Shown here: positions 7,667-16,374 of the stretch, piece by piece
Numbering within the stretch: position 1 is the first letter of the stretch
Layout of the letters: each line of letters opens with the position of its first letter
Assembly: GCA_012034615.1 (NCBI GenBank)
Contig: JAAUPA010000004.1
Span: 1 to 59,881, forward strand
DNA: 59,881 bases
Reading direction: 5' to 3'
From: Leptolyngbyaceae cyanobacterium CSU_1_4
GTDB taxonomy: Bacteria > Cyanobacteriota > Cyanobacteriia > Elainellales > Elainellaceae
Notes under the pieces: generated by a model
Databases searched by the model: none
Told to the model about the DNA's origin: nothing
What the model saw: only the letters and a program-made list of their open reading frames with translations
Made by a program: the position numbers and the translations under genes

Positions 7667-9327
7667 GGCAGCGTAAACCAAAACGTCGAGCCCTCCCCAG
7701 GAGCGCTAATTACGCCAATCTCACCCCCATGGGCTGAGATAATTTGTCGGCACAAGTAGAGTCCTAGCCCAATGCCTGGAGAACGAGCGTTGCGGCGAGT
7801 ATAGCGCTCGAACAAAAAATGACAATCTTCTGCTTCGATGCCTTCACCATTGTCCTGTACGCTACACCGAATCGTGGTGCCTTCTAAAATGGCTTGTACG
7901 GTAATGGTAATGCCTCGAAGATTGTGGTTTAAGGCGTTGGTGATCAGGTTCTCGAAGACTCGTCTAATTTGAACCGGATCGGCGCTGAAGACGGGAAAGG
8001 TGGGAGCAACTAAGCAAGTGACAGTGGCTTGACTGGCGGTAATGAGGGGAGTGAGATCTAGGATGATCTGGGTAATGAGGGTGTTTAAGGGGATGGGTTC
8101 AAGGTGAAGTTCCATGCCTTGAATTTCGTTGTAGTGAGCATCTAATAAGGTGTTGAGAAGACGAAGTTGGCGATCGCTTCCTTCAATCATCCGGGTGATA
8201 ACAGTGCGCGAGATTGCCACAGAGTCGCCCGAGTGACTGAGGAGATCTTTGAGGACTAACAATGAACCCATGAGGGGCGTACGCAGATCGTGGGAAACTG
8301 CGTGGAGAAAGTTGTCTTTAAGCTGGCTAAGTTCCTCTAGTTCTTGCATTTTTTGTTGAAGTTGGGCGGTTCGTTCTTCAACTTGTTGTTCTAGGTTGGC
8401 ATTGAGCCGTTGGATTTGCTGATAAAGTTCGGTGAGAGCTGCTTCAACGACTTTGCGATCGCTGATATCGGTTTCGACGCTGGTGACAATCCAGTCACTT
8501 GCTGCTTTGTCGCGGCGAGACGTGATTGCTGAGGAAATCCAACAGAGGGAGCCGTCTTTGCGTAGGAAGCGGTACTCAATGGTAATGGGTGTGATGCCTT
8601 GAGAGATTTTGTAGTAGGTGGGAAAAATAATCCGTTCCAGATCGTCGGGGTGAATGCGCGATTGCCAAAGGTCTTTATCGTCTAAGAGTTCTTGCGGTGT
8701 GTAGCCAAACACGCGCTCGCAGCCTGCCGATCGGTAATCATAGTCCCAGGTGCCTACATCCGAAACCCGAAAGCTGGTGATGGAGGCGATCGCGCTATTG
8801 ACCACATCTTTTAGCTTTGCTTCAGATTGCTGCTGAGCTTCTTTCGCTTGCTCCAGTTTATGCACCAGTTGTGCCAGTTCTTGGTTGACTGATTGCAGCC
8901 TAAATCTTTGGGCTTCTAGCTGCTGGTCTTTTTCATAGCTGGCTATGGCTTCACTCACAATCAAGCTTAAGTCTTGAAGCTGCCAAGGTTTGGAGATGTA
9001 TCGATAGAGTTTGGCATCGCGGATCGCGTTGCTGACACCGCCTAGATCTGCCTGCCCACTCAGCAGGATGGTCAGGGTTTTGGGCGATCGCAGATGAATT
9101 TGTTTTAACAACTCATCGCCTTTCAGTCCTGGCATGAGGTAGTCTGCCAGAACCAGCACAACTTCATCGCCCGTCTTTTGCAGCCTTTCCATGAGATCAA
9201 GTGCCTCTTGCCCACTTGCCGCAGTTTCGATAAGGCAATGGTGACCCACAACCTCTTTCAGCACAATTCGTAGGCTCTCTAAGGGGAGGGGTTCGTCATC
9301 CACACAAATAATGACCGGCTTATGCAT
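7615..9327 (-). CDS. Hybrid response regulator-PAS-histidine kinase
   Basis: About 570 residues from the ATG at 9327; an ATG seven codons upstream is less likely because the receiver domain begins right at MHKPVIICVDDEP. Domains in order: a REC domain (acidic DDE near the start, phospho-acceptor Asp in VLADYLMPGLKG, Lys in YISKPW); a coiled coil; a PAS/PAC domain (WDYDYRSAGCERVFGYTPQEL, EYRFLRKDGS); a second coiled coil; HisKA with phospho-His in HAVSHDLRTPLMG; and HATPase with NALNH, DNGEGIE and SPGIGLGLYL. There are no transmembrane segments, so it is cytosolic. The REC-first layout suggests it receives phosphate from, or is tuned by, another kinase. No partner regulator lies next to it. 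Confidence 0.9.
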   Translation of the reverse strand: MHKPVIICVDDEPLPLESLRIVLKEVVGHHCLIETAASGQEALDLMERLQKTGDEVVLVLADYLMPGLKGDELLKQIHLRSPKTLTILLSGQADLGGVSNAIRDAKLYRYISKPWQLQDLSLIVSEAIASYEKDQQLEAQRFRLQSVNQELAQLVHKLEQAKEAQQQSEAKLKDVVNSAIASITSFRVSDVGTWDYDYRSAGCERVFGYTPQELLDDKDLWQSRIHPDDLERIIFPTYYKISQGITPITIEYRFLRKDGSLCWISSAITSRRDKAASDWIVTSVETDISDRKVVEAALTELYQQIQRLNANLEQQVEERTAQLQQKMQELEELSQLKDNFLHAVSHDLRTPLMGSLLVLKDLLSHSGDSVAISRTVITRMIEGSDRQLRLLNTLLDAHYNEIQGMELHLEPIPLNTLITQIILDLTPLITASQATVTCLVAPTFPVFSADPVQIRRVFENLITNALNHNLRGITITVQAILEGTTIRCSVQDNGEGIEAEDCHFLFERYTRRNARSPGIGLGLYLCRQIISAHGGEIGVISAPGEGSTFWFTLPYTDPSDLAPRSSKINS

Positions 9328-9421
9328 GGTAGCGATCGCGATTTCCACTGATGGGGACAGGTGTCCGCTCTTATCCTACTCAACCCTATGCCAAATGGGA
9401 CATTAAGAAGGCAAAATGAAG

Positions 9422-9880
9422 CTATGATATCTGCGTGATCGCTAGAAGCCGCTCTGCCACGGTTGCTGAGACGGGTAGGACGGATAGCCGGTTGCCTTGC
9501 CTCACCACTAGCAGTTCTTCGGGGGTAAAGGTTTGGCGAAGGGTTTCTAGGGTAACGATCGCAGGAAATATTTGGTCGAACTGGATGGCTACGGTTTGCC
9601 AACGAGGAGCCGTGGGGGATGATTTAGGATCGTAATATGGGCTGGTCGCCTCAAATTGGCTAGGGTCATTAATGCCGACTTCTGTGACTTTTGCCATGCC
9701 AACAATGCCGGGCGGAGTGGTGTTGGAGTGGTAATAAAAGATGCGATCGCCGGGTTGCATTGTTCGCAGAAAGTTGCGGGCTTGGTAGTTCCGAACGCCA
9801 TCCCAAATTGTGGTGCGATCGCGCTTTAAATCGGCAATGCCATAGACATCAGGTTCCGATTTGATGAGCCAGTAGTTCAT
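9422..9880 (-). CDS. EVE domain-containing protein
   Basis: 152 residues, essentially one EVE (PUA-like) domain: it begins NYWLIKSEPDVYGI, followed by WDGVRNYQARNFLR and GDRIFYYHSNT. EVE domains share the fold of YTH and ASCH proteins and are thought to bind modified bases in RNA or DNA. In bacteria they occur both as stand-alone housekeeping proteins and fused to restriction-like nucleases. This is the stand-alone form. It lies 18 bp downstream of the CNNM/CorC gene on the same strand. No modification or restriction genes are nearby. Confidence 0.88.
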   Translation of the reverse strand: MNYWLIKSEPDVYGIADLKRDRTTIWDGVRNYQARNFLRTMQPGDRIFYYHSNTTPPGIVGMAKVTEVGINDPSQFEATSPYYDPKSSPTAPRWQTVAIQFDQIFPAIVTLETLRQTFTPEELLVVRQGNRLSVLPVSATVAERLLAITQIS

Positions 9881-9898
9881 GGGGGTCTGCGTCAGAGT

Positions 9899-11402
9899 TT
9901 AAAGAAATGCGGTAGGGTTTTCTTCGGATTCGGGTGGATCTGCGGGGGAGAAGGGTTCGGAGGGTGGGGCAATGGCTGGGCGATCGTTGCCCGACGGGTC
10001 GTCTTCTCCTAATTCCTCTGGTTCTATTGTTGGCAGCCGCCGAACTTGAATTTTATCCAGACGAGGTCCTTCAGCCGTCTCTACAGTCATTTCACAGCCG
10101 TTGTAGAGGAATTGTTCTCCAACGACTGGAATTTTTTGCATTTGAAAGATCAAAAAGCCACCGAGCGTCTGGTACTCATCCGCCAGCGGTAAGTCCAGAG
10201 TGAGGAACTCATTGACTTCCTCTAAGTTCATCTGGGCTTGCACTAGGAAGGTTTGGTCATCGATCATTTGGACGCTGGGTTCGGCAGGGGCTTTCTTCCC
10301 GAGCTTCTCCAATAATTTCGGCAACCAGGTCTTTGAGAGTGACTAATCCGGCTGTGCCCCCAAACTCGTCAATGACTATAACCATGGCTTGTCTACGGTG
10401 CTGCATGAAGCTGAGGAGCTCGTTGAGCGGCATATACTCGGTGACAAATTGAGCCGGTCGAATCCAAGGGTGAATGAGACTATCTAAGGTTAAAACGCCT
10501 TGAACCAACGGTTCTGCTAATTCTTTGAAGTAAATGATCCCTAAAATCTCATCCAGCGATTCGCCCATGACGGGATAGCGAGAATGTCCAGATTCGGCGA
10601 TTTCGTGAAGCAGATCTTGGAAGGTCGCTTCTCTAGAAATTGCCATGAGGCTGGTGCGGGGCACCATGACCTCGCGGGCAGTGACTTCTGCAAATTCTAG
10701 AACGTTGGTGAGAAGTTCGCGCTCTTCTTCCTCGAGTTCGGGTGACTCTGAGGTGGTGCTAATGATGAGCTGGAGTTCTTCGGGGGTGACGCGGTTGTAC
10801 CAGCCTTGCCCGGTGTATTGAATGCCGACTAGGCGCAACAACAGGCGAGTGGACTGATTTAAGCCCCAAATGAAAGGATTGAAGAAACGAGCGATCGCCA
10901 AGCTGGGGGTGCCCAAAAATCGAGCGATCTGCTCAGGATAGAGCAGTGCCAGGGATTTGGGGCAGAGTTCACCCAACACAATTTGTAGATAAGCGATGAG
11001 GGCAAAGGCGGCAGGAATGGCGATCGAGTGGGACAACGTTTGGCGAGTGGCAAGCGGCAGCGGCAGCTTTTGAAAGAGCGTTGCCATTAATACTGCCATG
11101 GTACTTTCTCCAATCCAACCTAAAGCTAGGCTAGAGAGCGTAATGCCCAATTGGGTGGTAGAGAGCAGCCGACCCAAACCTTGTTGTAAGTGTTGAACCG
11201 TTTTTGCCTGAACGTCTCCGACGGCTGCGAGTTGGTTAATGCGCGATCGCCGCACCGAAACAATGGAGAACTCAGCCGTGACGAAAAAGGCGTTGATGGT
11301 GATCAGCAAAAATACTGCGAAGATTCGCATAAAAACATCTGACCCGGTTAAAGGGATCAATGAATCAGGGGCGATCGCGCCGACGACAAGAAAAGACGGC
11401 AT
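9899..11402 (-). CDS. Hemolysin family protein (CNNM-CBS-CorC), frameshifted
   Basis: A 500-residue protein once one extra A in the run at 10292-10294 (minus-strand GAAAG) is removed; the two pieces then join as GEAREEAPAEPSVQMIDDQTF. Domains: a CNNM transmembrane region (FAVFLLITINAFFVTAEFSIVSVRRSRI through ~200), two CBS domains (TAREVMVPRTSLMAI; MPLNELLSFMQHRRQAMVIVIDEFGG), then a CorC/HlyC FAD-fold domain. The family covers Mg2+/Co2+ efflux proteins in the inner membrane, not true hemolysins. The start ATG overlaps the stop of the upstream gene as TAATG, implying translational coupling. A stand-alone reading of the last 141 residues from an internal ATG is unlikely. Confidence 0.85.
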
Positions 11403-12075
11403 TACTTCTCCACTGGAATGCCCGACAACCGCAATTGAACCTGCTGCTCAGGATAGTCTGTTAGCGACAGAGACAAGCTTTTTGCGCCATCTAACAAGTT
11501 TAGGGGCACGGTGATTGTCCCTTGGTCGGGTTTGCCATTGGCCGCTAATTCTTCAGGCAACCCTTGGGTCGAAGCACTCAACAACCGCCCCTGATCATTG
11601 GTAATTTCCATAGAGCTATACAGAAACTGCACCGCTTTGGCGCTATTATTCTGCATACTAACGTCCAACACTAAAGCAGTCCCTTGCGTGCGAACTGCCT
11701 GCACGCCTAAGGTTACTGCTCGGCTTTCGGCAAATAAAGGCAATCCCGATGCAGCATCTGGTTTGGGGTTAGCTTGAGCAGAAGTTTCTGTTTTGACGGC
11801 TTTGTCTGAACTGGCGATCGCGTCAGCCGTTCCCCCCATGCGAGCCTTGACATTCGCCAGGATGTCACTCTCCTTTAAAAAAGCCAAATTTCCCTCTCGG
11901 CGCAAAACCTTGCCTTGTGAATCAGTAATATTATTCATGGGGCGAGTGTCGGGTTGGGTGATTCCTTCAATGCCTCTCTACCCAGCCTATATCCCCAGGA
12001 GGCGCTGGTGATGCCCGCAGCTACCATCAGGAACAACAAAATCAAGGTTAAAGTTACGGTCGGATTAACTTTCAC
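11402..12075 (-). CDS. Conserved cyanobacterial membrane-anchored protein, GTG start, frameshifted
   Basis: An internal ATG at 11938 gives a 178-residue product, but the protein clearly extends upstream. From GTG at 12075 the sequence reads VNPTVTLTLILLFLMVAAGITSASWGYRLGREALK, a single N-terminal transmembrane helix. It then needs one extra A at the AA pair near 11966 to join GITQPDTRPMNNITD. The corrected length is 224 residues. The C-terminal part is a beta-rich domain (LVLDVSMQNNSAKAVQFLYSSMEI, LSLSLTDYPEQQVQLRL) resembling extracytoplasmic FxLYD-type modules. Function is unknown. Its stop overlaps the start of the CNNM/CorC gene, so the two probably work or are expressed together. The GTG has no strong ribosome-binding site. 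Confidence 0.6.
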
Positions 12076-12170
12076 AATCTATTTTTTACAATCTATAAGG
12101 TCTAGGACTGCTTACTTATACTGCATCAGGATACAATAGGAGCCAAGTGTTAAAAGATTAAGGTTTGGTC

Positions 12171-12205
12171 AAAAGATTCTTCCTTAGAAATTGTAAGAAT
12201 CTTTT
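12171..12205 (+). terminator. Perfect 11-bp inverted repeat upstream of the tRNA
   Basis: AAAAGATTCTT (12171-12181) and AAGAATCTTTT (12195-12205) form a perfect 11-bp stem with a 13-nt loop. It ends 9 bp before the tRNA. The A/T-rich arms make it terminator-like in both directions, or it could be part of the tRNA leader. No gene on the plus strand ends just upstream. Confidence 0.5.
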
Positions 12206-12214
12206 GTGGGTCAA

Positions 12215-12287
12215 GCGCCGTTGACCGATTGGGGAGGTAGCGAACTCATAATTCGCCTTCAGGCTGGTTCGATTCCAGCACGGCGCA
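12215..12287 (+). tRNA. tRNA with CAU anticodon (elongator Met or Ile2)
   Basis: A 73-nt cloverleaf. The acceptor stem is a perfect 7 bp (GCGCCGT with ACGGCGC) plus discriminator A. The anticodon stem is a perfect 5 bp (GCGAA/TTCGC) around loop CTCATAA, anticodon CAT. The T arm is a perfect 5 bp (GCTGG/CCAGC) with loop TTCGATT. The D arm is odd: only ACC/GGT can pair around GATTGGGGA, and the variable loop is six nt. The strong G1-C72 pair argues against initiator tRNA. The CCA end is not encoded. It could be tRNA-Ile2 if the wobble C is lysidine-modified, which sequence alone cannot show. Confidence 0.75.
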
Positions 12288-12433
12288 CTCAACGTCATAA
12301 AATCTGAAGTTTGTCATCTGAAAAACGAGATTCAGAGCTAGGATAGGTCAGAATACTGAATGATCCCTTGATTTGTGGGTTCCAATTCCTAGTGATATAG
12401 CCATTTTGAGCAGTTGCTCGAACTTTATGACTG

Positions 12434-12907
12434 ATGACTTCAGCTCCGCACCAAAGCCATTTATTAATTATTGAAGATGACAAAGGACGGCGAGAATATA
12501 CGCTCGATAGTCCGGTGTACTCCATTGGCAGAGATCCTAAGTGTGATATCCGTTTGGTGTCTCAGTTTGTTTCTCGCCGCCATGCAACTTTGGTACAGCT
12601 TCCTAACGAAGATGGAAGTTGCTACTACCGCATTGTTGACGGCAATTTAAAGGGAAAGCCCAGCGCCAATGGGCTACTCATTAACGGGCGTAAGTTCCAG
12701 GCGCATGATTTACATGACCAAGATCGGGTGATTTTTGGCCCGCAGGTTCAAGCAATCTATTATTTGTTGAAGCGAGAGGCAATTACAACGGTGCCTCCTG
12801 ATGAATATGACATTACGTTGATTAGCCCTAATATGACGGATGATCCGGAGGACGAGCAGGACGACGACGATAATCCGGAGGACGAGGACGAGGAGGAGGA
12901 AGGATAG
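12434..12907 (+). CDS. FHA domain-containing protein with acidic tail
   Basis: 157 residues. An FHA phosphothreonine-binding domain spans ~8-115, with the signature YSIGRDPKCDIRL, the VSRRHATL strand and the NGLLINGRK loop; R, S and N sit at the expected phosphopeptide-contact positions. The last ~25 residues are almost entirely Asp and Glu, a disordered acidic tail. FHA proteins read Ser/Thr phosphorylation and often accompany Hanks-type kinases or secretion systems, but no kinase is adjacent here. It ends 11 bp from the convergent yidD. Confidence 0.9.
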   Translation: MTSAPHQSHLLIIEDDKGRREYTLDSPVYSIGRDPKCDIRLVSQFVSRRHATLVQLPNEDGSCYYRIVDGNLKGKPSANGLLINGRKFQAHDLHDQDRVIFGPQVQAIYYLLKREAITTVPPDEYDITLISPNMTDDPEDEQDDDDNPEDEDEEEEG

Positions 12908-12918
12908 AACGAACGAAG

Positions 12919-13161
12919 TTAACCTTCACTCCTAGAGCCTGGTTCTGGAGGGGGAACTGGATCATAGCCGCCAGGATGGAGCGGGTGACAGCGGGTGATG
13001 CGACGGAGTGCCAGCCAGCCTCCTCGCGTTGCACCAAAGCGGGCGATCGCCTCAATGGCATATTGTGAGCAAGTGGGCTGAAACCGACAGGTCGGTAGAT
13101 AAAGCGGCGAGATCAAGGTCCGATAGCCTTTAATTAATTCAATCAGCACCCATTTCATCAT
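12919..13161 (-). CDS. yidD: Membrane protein insertion efficiency factor YidD
   Basis: 80 residues from the ATG at 13161; an in-frame ATG 8 codons upstream lacks conservation. Family hallmarks are [18 protein letters not shown], the cysteine motif [11 protein letters not shown], and [24 protein letters not shown]. YidD is a small amphipathic protein at the inner face of the membrane that aids insertion of proteins by YidC. In most bacteria it lies between rnpA and yidC. Here it is separated from them, beside an FHA gene and an ABC permease. Confidence 0.93.
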   Translation of the reverse strand: MMKWVLIELIKGYRTLISPLYLPTCRFQPTCSQYAIEAIARFGATRGGWLALRRITRCHPLHPGGYDPVPPPEPGSRSEG

Positions 13162-13205
13162 GTTGGCGAGCCCATCAACATACACCTATCACCCTACCAA
13201 CGATC

Positions 13206-14060
13206 TTAGCCTTTAACGCCGCTACCCGAATCTGTGGGCACAATATAACGCTGCATGATGCTAAAGAAAACCAGAATGGGGGCGATCGAAATGACAGAAC
13301 CTGCCGCAATCAACCGCCAATCTAACGAGAAGGCTCCGGCAAGTTTAGCGACACCCAGGGGCAGCGTGTAATATTCTGGGCGATCTAAAATAATGAGCGG
13401 CCAGAGGAAGTCACTCCAGGAGCCAATGAACACGAAGATGGCGAGCGTGACTAATGCGGGGCGGATGGAAGGTAGCATGACAAACCACCAAATTCCTAAC
13501 TCAGTACAGCCATCGATGCGAGAGGCTTCTTCTAGCTCTTTAGGCACGCCTTGGAAAGCTTGACGCAACAGAAAAATGCCAAAGGCAGAGGCGATCGCCG
13601 GAAAAATTAACCCTAAATAGCTATTCCGCAACCCTAATTGCACTGTCAGAATATACAGCGGAATCATGACAATTTGGAAGGGAATCAGAATAGTAGAGAC
13701 GACCAGCATAAAAATGAATTCTCGTCCCCGAAACTCCAGACGCGCCAAGGGATAGGCTGCCAAGGAACAGAATAGAAGGTTTAGTCCAACCGTTAAAACC
13801 GCGACCAGCACACTATTGAAAAGGTATTGACCAAAAGGATTAGATTGCCAAACCTGTACAAAATTTTGGAAAGTAGGCTGAGCCGGAATGAATTGGGGCG
13901 GGAAGCTGAAAATATCTTCAGTGGGAGATTTGAAGGCGGTGCTGACCAGCCAGATCAGGGGCAGGAGCATGATTAGGGCGATCGCCCCCAGTACTAAATA
14001 ACGGACTAGAGTTCCCCAGGAGAATTGAACTTGTGGAGCGTCAGGGGTGCGTTCAGGCAT
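13206..14060 (-). CDS. Carbohydrate ABC transporter permease, MalG type
   Basis: 284 residues with six predicted transmembrane helices and the EAA loop EEASRIDGCTELGIWWFVMLP that docks to the ATPase. The first helix is LVRYLVLGAIALIMLLPLIWLVST and the C-terminus VPTDSGSGVKG. It belongs to the MalG/UgpE-like inner subunit group that pairs with a MalF-like permease, a periplasmic binding protein and a MalK-like ATPase to import sugars or polyols such as glucosylglycerol. None of those partners is next to it, so it is an orphan subunit. Its substrate cannot be told from sequence. Confidence 0.88.
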   Translation of the reverse strand: MPERTPDAPQVQFSWGTLVRYLVLGAIALIMLLPLIWLVSTAFKSPTEDIFSFPPQFIPAQPTFQNFVQVWQSNPFGQYLFNSVLVAVLTVGLNLLFCSLAAYPLARLEFRGREFIFMLVVSTILIPFQIVMIPLYILTVQLGLRNSYLGLIFPAIASAFGIFLLRQAFQGVPKELEEASRIDGCTELGIWWFVMLPSIRPALVTLAIFVFIGSWSDFLWPLIILDRPEYYTLPLGVAKLAGAFSLDWRLIAAGSVISIAPILVFFSIMQRYIVPTDSGSGVKG

Positions 14061-14198
14061 TACTTAAAATCGCTGCTTTTTTCAACCCCATTATGTCGTG
14101 ATTAGGCTGTTTGAACCGAACTCAAAAAAATCAGTGGCTGCGATCGTTCAGCGAAATCGGTTGTACACTCTACATAAATCTTTGCAATTGCCGCCTTC

Positions 14199-14888
14199 AT
14201 GCGTCGTCTCAAAAAACTGCGAGTTCTCCTGACTGCTCAAAACGCGATCGCCCTTCTCCTGTTGGGGGTTTGCCTCATTTCGGCGCAGAGGTTTTTATCG
14301 GTTGATATCCTCAACCCCTCCCAACTTTTGCGATCGATCCAGGACTTAGGATTGCTCGGCAAATTAATCTATGCAGGCATTTTAGTTTTGGCGGTGGTCG
14401 TCAGTCCCATTCCGGGTACACCGCTCACGGTGGCGGCAGGCGCAGTCTGGAGTCCTTGGACAGCAGGAATTTATGGCACGTTGGGGGTGTTTGTCGGAAG
14501 CTTGCTGGCTTATTTTTTAGGAAGAACTTTAGGGCGATCGCTGATTCAGGTGTTATCAGGAAAAACGATCCACATTTCCAAGCATCGCGGCGAAACTTAC
14601 ATCGGCTGGCTATTGTTTTTCAGTCACCTGTTGCCGATCGTGCCGTTCGATTTAATCAGCTATGGCGCAGGCATGATTCGTCTTTCCTTGCCGCTCTACG
14701 CAACGGCGACCTTGCTAGGCACCCTTCCCGGCACGTTTTTATTGGCGTACTTGGGGGCAAGTTTTACCCTTAGTCCTAGGGTAGGAATAGCGATCGCCGT
14801 CTTCTTTGCTCTTCTGCTGATCGGGGTGCCCTGGACAATTCATCGGTGTAACTGGTTTGGCATTCGGGATGTCATTCGGATTGAATGA
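14199..14888 (+). CDS. TVP38/TMEM64 family (DedA-like) membrane protein
   Basis: 229 residues with an N-terminal helix (ALLLLGVCLISAQRFL) and the SNARE-associated/VTT core: VVVSPIPGTPLTVAAGAVWSP, then GVFVGSLLAYFLGRTLGRS, then SHLLPIVPFDLISYGAGMIRL. This re-entrant architecture is shared with DedA and eukaryotic TMEM41/VMP1 lipid scramblases. A role in lipid or small-molecule transport across the membrane is inferred from the family. It is convergent with nurA, only 3 bp separating the stops. Confidence 0.88.
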   Translation: MRRLKKLRVLLTAQNAIALLLLGVCLISAQRFLSVDILNPSQLLRSIQDLGLLGKLIYAGILVLAVVVSPIPGTPLTVAAGAVWSPWTAGIYGTLGVFVGSLLAYFLGRTLGRSLIQVLSGKTIHISKHRGETYIGWLLFFSHLLPIVPFDLISYGAGMIRLSLPLYATATLLGTLPGTFLLAYLGASFTLSPRVGIAIAVFFALLLIGVPWTIHRCNWFGIRDVIRIE

Positions 14889-14891
14889 ACC

Positions 14892-16055
14892 CTATCGTCG
14901 TCGTGCTTTACTGACCATTTTTCGAGAAAACCGCAGCTTCAAATCTTCTTGGTCTGCCCAATCTTGCACAATGCGGAAAAATATCTGACGATCTTCAGCC
15001 TTGAGTACTGCCGTTTGGTCTGCGGTTTCAATCACATAAGGGTAGCCACCACCAATGATCACCTCGCCGCGCACCCAATCTAGAACGCGATCGCCTAGCC
15101 CTGCTTCAAACATCCACAGCGGCATTTCTAAGCGGGCAGGGAAGTTTTCTTGAGTCGTTTTGAGATAGGTAAAAGCGATGTGGTGGCGTTGTTCTTGGTA
15201 GTGTTCTAAAATGCCGTGGCGTTGGCAGAGAAACAGAGGCGTGCGATCGCCCCATTCCATATATTTATTTAAAATTTGAGCATCGTGAATCGACTCTGAT
15301 TCGGGCAATTGAAACAGGTGTTGCAACATATTCGTCAAGTCGTCAGCCTGACTGGTATCGATGTATGCCACCAACGGCACCCGATATTTCTCGCTAGCAC
15401 GGAGCAGCTCTAAGGCACAGTCTACATAAAACTGGCGGTTTTCTTCGTCGTAGCGATCGGCAAATGTCACTACCAACGACCCATCCAGAAACACCAAACA
15501 ATCGGTTCGGTTGGCATTGGCTTTCATGTAATCAATCAGCTTTTGCGTTTCCATTTCAAAACGGCGCATATTGACCCGCTGATCGGTCACTTCACCCGAA
15601 GCATCTCTTAGCTCTGAAGGAGTCATCACGTCCAAATCAGTATCTTTTTCATAGCCGCCAGCAGGTAAATGCAGATTTTCAAACCAGCCAATTTGGACGA
15701 GGGCGATCGGGATGGACAGATCTTTACCGGGATAGATTTGAGAACCATCGACCGCGAAAGTCGTAATTCCTGTGAGGCGATCGCGCACCCAAGACAAACT
15801 CTGCTCGCGGCTCTGCCACACCAATTTGCAAGGAATCACCCCATCGCTCGATTCCCCCAATGGCTCCAGCAACCTCGCCCCCACATCTAAAGGTAATTCC
15901 TGTAACTGCTCACGCAAGGCAGCTTCTTCTGGTTCTAGGCGAGTCAATACCGCTCGGTATTGCTGCAATAGATGCCAGGTTTCTTGGCTAAAAGTAGAGA
16001 ATTCTTTGCGCTTACTGTTGAGAATGTCATGGATTTGAGTAGGCTTCAGCGGCAT
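14892..16055 (-). CDS. DNA double-strand break repair nuclease NurA
   Basis: 387 residues from the ATG at 16055 (MPLKPTQIHDIL); an earlier ATG at 16100 would add a hydrophobic leader that does not suit a cytosolic nuclease. NurA-domain features: the metal-binding TFAVDGSQIYPGKDLSIP (~105-122), DCLVFLDGSLVVTF in the middle, and a late ETADQTAVLKAEDRQIFFR. Archaeal NurA is a 5'-3' exonuclease working with HerA helicase in end resection; cyanobacterial members are uncharacterised. No herA lies nearby. Family membership is clear, role inferred. Confidence 0.85.
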   Translation of the reverse strand: MPLKPTQIHDILNSKRKEFSTFSQETWHLLQQYRAVLTRLEPEEAALREQLQELPLDVGARLLEPLGESSDGVIPCKLVWQSREQSLSWVRDRLTGITTFAVDGSQIYPGKDLSIPIALVQIGWFENLHLPAGGYEKDTDLDVMTPSELRDASGEVTDQRVNMRRFEMETQKLIDYMKANANRTDCLVFLDGSLVVTFADRYDEENRQFYVDCALELLRASEKYRVPLVAYIDTSQADDLTNMLQHLFQLPESESIHDAQILNKYMEWGDRTPLFLCQRHGILEHYQEQRHHIAFTYLKTTQENFPARLEMPLWMFEAGLGDRVLDWVRGEVIIGGGYPYVIETADQTAVLKAEDRQIFFRIVQDWADQEDLKLRFSRKMVSKARRR

Positions 16056-16374
16056 GGGAAAGGCAGAAGATAGAAACAGCAGGAAACTTAAACAGAGCAA
16101 AAACTTACTCTTTATCGTTTTTTCATTTTATCAATTAAGTCAGGCACGGCTTTAAATTTGTCTAGATCTCTGAATGGGGATGCTCATTTCAATCTTTAGT
16201 TTGTTCTAAGGTTCTATGCGGTCGATTACTGCATTCGGGTGAAAAGAGGAAAACTTTATTGCAAAATATTAAGGACTGTTTCAATTGCAGGTTATCTGCA
16301 ACACAAACCCAGAAACCGCCCCAACCTCCGTGATACCATCCATTTCGTAGCGACAGGAGACTAGGAGAAGACCT

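Noticed and set aside
12215-12287. Initiator tRNA-fMet
   Set aside because: The 1-72 position is a strong G-C pair and the three G-C pairs below the anticodon loop typical of initiators are absent.
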